Positions 53,701 to 59,700 of a stretch of DNA of 64,000 bases are shown piece by piece. Each line of letters begins with the position of its first letter. Position 1 is the first letter of the stretch. The notes beneath the pieces were generated by a model. The model did no database searches, was not told the DNA's origin, and worked only from the letters and a program-made list of their open reading frames with translations. Source of the stretch: Anastrepha obliqua. Taxonomy: Eukaryota > Arthropoda > Insecta > Diptera > Tephritidae. Location: contig NC_072893.1 of NCBI RefSeq assembly GCF_027943255.1, forward strand, positions 126,355,784 through 126,419,783. The letters run 5' to 3'. The position numbers and the translations under genes are program-made.

Positions 53701-56700
53701 AATATAGTAGGTGTTCAAAAATGCAGGGTCGTTTGGCTCGGGGAAGGTTCTTGCTTTTATAAGAAAGAGCATAAGGCAATGAGAGATGCAGATAAGAGTT
53801 AAGCGAAACTCGAAAGCAAAAAGAAGGAACATTGTTGAATAAATAATAAGCCTAGTTTATACTTTGCTTGTTTATTATTTTTGCTAACTAAGTTTATTCC
53901 TGAAGTTATGACACACTAACAAACTTCATTTTCTCCGCTTTATTTTCCCTAATAGATGCGTCGAATTGGACTGCTGGAATGGGAAAGGTGAAGACGAAGA
54001 ACCCATCGTTACTCACGGACACGCCTACTGTACTGAAATTTTGTTCAAAGTGAGTATCATGCAGCTTCAACTACAACTTCGAACTTTTTCGACCCATTTC
54101 ACTGTCTCACTATCAAGTTTCCTCATATTCTCGCCTACCCAGTGGATATTCCATCAGAATATATGTATTTTTATTTATTTTTCTCCTATGCAGGATTGCA
54201 TTCAAGCCATCGCCGATTGTGCATTTGTCTCATCTGAGTATCCGGTTATATTATCCTTTGAGAACCACTGCAATCGGGCGCAACAATATAAATTAGCTAA
54301 ATACTGTGATGACTTCTTTGGTGAATTACTACTAAAGGAACCGTTGCCCGAACATCCGGTGAGTTGTGTTTGTTGAGTTTTTAAATGCGCTAAGCCTATT
54401 TACTCATGCACTGTTCTTTTACGTAGCTCGACCCCGGATTACCGCTCCCACCGCCTTCGAAATTAAAACGCAAAATTCTGATTAAGAATAAGCGCATGAA
54501 ACCGGAAGTCGAAAAGGTCGAACTGGAACTTTGGTTAAAGGGTGAATTGAAGACGGATGACGATCCAGAGGAAGATGCGAGTGCCAAACCACCAGAAACT
54601 GCACCACCACCTGAGGCTGCTGCTGCGCCACCAGCAGGCGAACCAGGTGCGGATGGTGCTGCACCTGAAGCGGAAGCGGCAGCAGTCAATTACAGCGGCT
54701 CCACGACGAATGTACATCCTTGGCTGTCATCAATGGTCAACTATGCGCAGCCCATTAAATTTCAGGGGTTCGATAAGGCTATTGGTAAGTGAAGCAACGG
54801 AAGCTTCTGAGCAATATTTTCATGTACTCATTTCTTTTTAACAGAGAAAAATATCGCTCACAACATGTCTTCATTCGCGGAAGCGGCGGGCATGAACTAC
54901 CTAAAACAGAGCTCTATCGACTTTGTCAATTACAACAAACGTCAAATGTCGCGCATTTACCCGAAGGGCACACGCGCTGACTCTTCCAACTATATGCCGC
55001 AAGTGTTCTGGAACGCTGGCTGTCAGATGGTCTCGCTCAATTTCCAAACCTCCGATCTGCCCATGCAATTGAATCAGGGTAAATTCGAATATAACGGTGG
55101 CTGTGGCTACCTGCTCAAGCCGGATTTCATGCGTCGCTCAGATAAAGATTTCGATCCGTTCGCCGATGCGCCTGTGGATGGTGTAATCGCAGCGCAGTGC
55201 TCGGTGAAAATTATTGCCGGCCAATTTTTGTCGGACAAAAAGGTCGGCACCTACGTCGAAGTGGATATGTTCGGTCTACCTTCGGACACGGTGAAGAAAG
55301 AGTTCCGTACACGTTTGGTGCCTAATAACGGATTGAATCCCGTGTACAATGAGGATCCGTTCGTCTTTCGTAAAGTGGTGCTGCCCGATTTGGCTGTGTT
55401 ACGTTTCGGCGTCTATGAAGAGAGTGGCAAAATGATCGGCCAACGTATATTGCCATTGGATGGTCTGCAGGCGGGCTATCGCCACGTATCGCTGCGTACT
55501 GAAGCGAATTTCCCAATGTCGTTGCCTATGCTTTTCGTCAACATCGAATTGAAGATTTATGTACCTGATGGCTTTGAAGATTTCATGGCTATGCTGTCGG
55601 ATCCAAGAGGATTTGCAGGCGCTGCGGCGAAACAAAATGAACAAATGAAAGCACTTGGCATTGAGGAGCAAAGCGGTGGCGCAGCGCGCGATGCGGGCAA
55701 AGCCAAGGAGGAGGAGAAGAAAGAACCGCCACTAGTATTCGAGCCGGTAACGTTAGAATCGCTGCGCGGTGAGAAGGGCTTCCAGAAGGTGGCCAAGAAG
55801 CAGAATAAGGAATTAGATACGCTGAAGAAGAAACACACCAAGGAGCGTATGACCATACAGAAGAATCAAAATGCAGCTATCGATCGACTCATCAAGGGCA
55901 AGAGGTTGGAAATACAATTAAAATGGTTGTAATGCATGCGAACTTAGAAAGCAATAAATGTTTCTTTATTTCCCCTATTATGCTGCAGCAAAGACGAAAT
56001 ACGCAATGACACTACGATCAAGAATGCCATCACTGAACAGACGCAACAGTGGACCGAAATGATTGCCAAACACAAGAAGGAGGAATGGGATATGTTGCGC
56101 CAGCACGTACAGGACTCACAAGAGGCAATGAAGGCGTTGATGTTGACAGTGCAGGCGCAACAGGTCAAACAGCTGGAGGAGCGACATGCGCGGTAAAAGC
56201 AAACAAATGAAATCTTAAACATAAAGACGAAGACTAGCGAAAGATCTATTTTGTCTATTTTCCAGTGATATTAAGGACTTGAATGCCAAGCAAGCCAAAA
56301 CCTCAGCTGACACCGCAAAAGAGGTACAAAATGATAAAACGCTTAAGACGAAAAATGAAAAGGATCGGCGTTTGCGTGAGAAGCGACAAAACAATATCAA
56401 ACGCTTCATGGAGGAGAAAAAGGTGAGTGTGGGTGTTGGGTTGGTGTTATGCAAGGCATAATGGATGGCAAGCAAAGAAGGATGGCAAGCTATACCCACC
56501 ATTTGTACCTTATACAGTTAGGCCAATCAATATAAAATTGTAATATTCGGAAAGCTTTTTCTAACCTTTCCGCGCAGTGTTGTATTTGTACAATTTCGAG
56601 TTAACTAATTTTCGAACTTTTCTTGTTTACAAATCCTTTTATTTCCTCCATCCTTCCAGCAAATCGGTGTTAAACAGGGACGTGCTATGGAAAAGCTAAA

Positions 56701-59700
56701 AGTTGCACACACGAAACAAGTTGAGGAATTTAGTACTGACGTGCAAAAGGTACTAAACGAAACACTCCAGCAAACCGACACTATAACCAGTATTGAGACT
56801 GTACTTTAGTGCAGCCAAAAACAAAAAGCAAACAAAATGTGTAGTATTGAAAGCATAGCGATCGAATAGCTTACTTGTAGAATGAAGAAGTCACAAAAAC
56901 ATGTGCTAAATTAAATAACAAAGTAATTATAGTAGTAGTAAATATTTAGAAAAAATGTTTTATACGCATACTCGTTTATAAGTGGCACATACACATGCAA
57001 ATATGAATAATTTATTTATATAGTTGTTATATTAATGAGTTTGTATCTTCCAATGGTGTTTTCCGCTATGTTAAAAGTTATTGAATCCAAAATTCTGCAA
57101 GTGATTTGCGAAGTTATAATTTTCGAACTCTGTGTGAACTGCTTAAGTTGAAGATAAGAATATTAAAAATAAAAAAATTCAAATCAGCCGATTTTGGTGC
57201 TAAAAATATCTTTTCTATAATTTAAGATAAGCTAATCCATATAATTCAAAAGTAGTGCAATATATTTATTAATTTAAATTAGAAAAGTACTAAAAATATT
57301 TTATTTTTTATTGATCCAGTTTTTAGTTATGCTCCTATTTTTATTAGTTTTAGTACGAGTACTAAACAATTGTCGTGGTCATGGGTATTATTTTTAGTAC
57401 TTAGTACTTGATTTGAAGCTTATAAAACGGTTTAGTACTGAAGAGAAAATAATTGAACTAGTAGATACTGAATTTGAAAGTTTGAAAAAAACTAGTACTA
57501 ACTACAATTTTTTGACTAAATTTAGATAAAAAAATATTTTATGTATCTGAGCGAACGAAATTCAGTTGAAAATATACTACTAAATTTCATAGATAGTACT
57601 AAATTTATACTTACTAAAAAAATTAGTACTGCATGAGAAAAATTTTAAATAGTACTGAAATTGGAAGTTCTAAAAAAATTTAGTAGTACTGATTAAAAAC
57701 AGCTACTAAATTTAAATCAAAATTTGTATACCTAAATGTAAATGTAGTATTAAATTTAAGAAAGAGTACAAAATTTTAAACTTAAACACAAAAATTCAGA
57801 ACTACATAGAAAAAATTTTAAATAGTATATTACTAAAATTGGAAGTATTAAAAAAATTTAGTACTACATAGAAAAAATTTTAAATAGTACTAAATTTTAA
57901 TTAAAATAATTAAAAAACTTTACTAAATTTAGATCAAAATATTGTACCCGAGCGAATAAAGTTTAGTTGAAAATGTAGTACTAAAATTGAAAGTTCTAAA
58001 GCATTTTAGTACTGATTAAAACAAATTACTAATACTAATTCATTTCTTAAATTAGTACTAAATTTAAGAAGTACTAAAGTACTAAATTTAAAACTTATGG
58101 AAAAATATTCAGTACGGCATAGAAAAAATTTAAATAGTACTAAGGCTGAAAGGACTAAGAAAGTTTAGTACTGATGATTTACTAAATTTTGTATCGTTTA
58201 AAAAAATGTGCTAAAACTTCTAAAAGTCCAGAAAAAGGCCATTTGAGCCATAGGGCGTTAAATACATATTAAGCTCTTATTATATAATAATACAGTGTAC
58301 TCTCTCAAAAGCGGACACCTAAGCGATTGAAAAATTTGTCCGCTTGTGGGGCGTGTCCGCTTATGAGAAAAGTTTAAAAAAAGTTAATAATATTAATGTT
58401 ATGCTAGGGTTAACGTGTTAGGGAAGACTTGTCCGCTCAAGAGAAAAATTTAAAAAAATTCTTAATAATTTATGGTATGTACGGAAAAATGTGTCCGCTA
58501 ATGCGAGGTGTCCACTTAAGATAGGTGTCTGTTAGTAGAAAGTACACTGTATTCGGTAGTAAATTTTAAGCAGCAGCTATTTTTTTCTTTACATTTACAC
58601 AAGCGTTCAATATACAAAAACAAAACAAAATGTGTAGGTTTCTACTAAGAGGCATTTAAAATATCAGCAAGTAAAGGGTTTTCCGATAAGATGTGTTATT
58701 CCCTTAAAAGATCAATGGTTTCGTTGCTTGTGTGGCCCATAGCGCCGTCTTGTTGAAAATAAACGTTGTCCAGATCAATACCATCCAATTTCGGCCATAA
58801 AAATCGTTAATCATCTCTCGATAGCACAATCCATTCACCGTAACTGTTGCTCCAGCTTCATTTTCGAAAAAGTAAAGTCCAATGACTCCGCCGAACCATA
58901 AACCGCACCAAACGTTCACACGTTGAGGATAGAGACGCTTTTCAACAATAAATCTTGGGTTTTCTTAGCCCCAGATGCGACAATTTTGCTTGTTGACGAA
59001 GCCACCGAGGTGGAAATGGGCCTCATCACTCAAGATGATTATTCGTTGGAATTCCTGATCATTTTCATGCATTTCATGCAAAGACACGACGTTGTTGTTG
59101 TGTTAACTGGACTTTATAAGCCTTAAGGCCCAAATCTTTATGCAAAATACTGTGTAATGACGTTTGTGGAATGCCTAATTCCAAAGAACGACGAGGAATG
59201 GACCAACCTAAATTTTCACCATTTTTATAGTGAATTTTAATCATTTCAATGCGTTGTTTAAGCGTGCATCCTTCCATTTTTATTAATGCCGTAGTTTCTA
59301 CTTGTCAAATATCGAAAAATGACAGTTTCAAAAGTGATAGCTTCAAACGTGACATTTACCGAAATAGCGGGCTATTCAAAATAACACCTGTTATTGGAAA
59401 ACTCTTTAATAAAAATTTATTAAATTTCTTTAAATTTATTATTATATGTGCATACTAGTCGTTAGCAATAAACGCAGGCAGGTATATTTTTAGCACCAAA
59501 GTTAGTTTAATGAATTTATTATTAAAACAGAGCAAAGAGCATAAAAATGTAATATTTATTTTGTTTCTGTAGCAGAAAAACTATTTTATAATATTTTTTT
59601 TATTATTTAAAAAAATAAAATTTTAAAAATAATTTTGGAATATTTTTTTATTAAAAAAAAAAATTTTTATTTAAACAAAAAATTGCAAAACTAAAGCAAA

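Noticed and set aside
54396..54689. Minus-strand frame of 97 codons rich in Ala, Gly and Ser
   Set aside because: It is the complement of the Ala/Pro-rich norpA exon 10 linker; the GC-rich codons there keep other frames open by chance.
55905..55932. Alternative norpA end by read-through of exon 11 (adds RLEIQLKWL)
   Set aside because: It would remove the whole distal coiled coil and the added residues show no motif; splicing to exon 12 restores the family sequence exactly.
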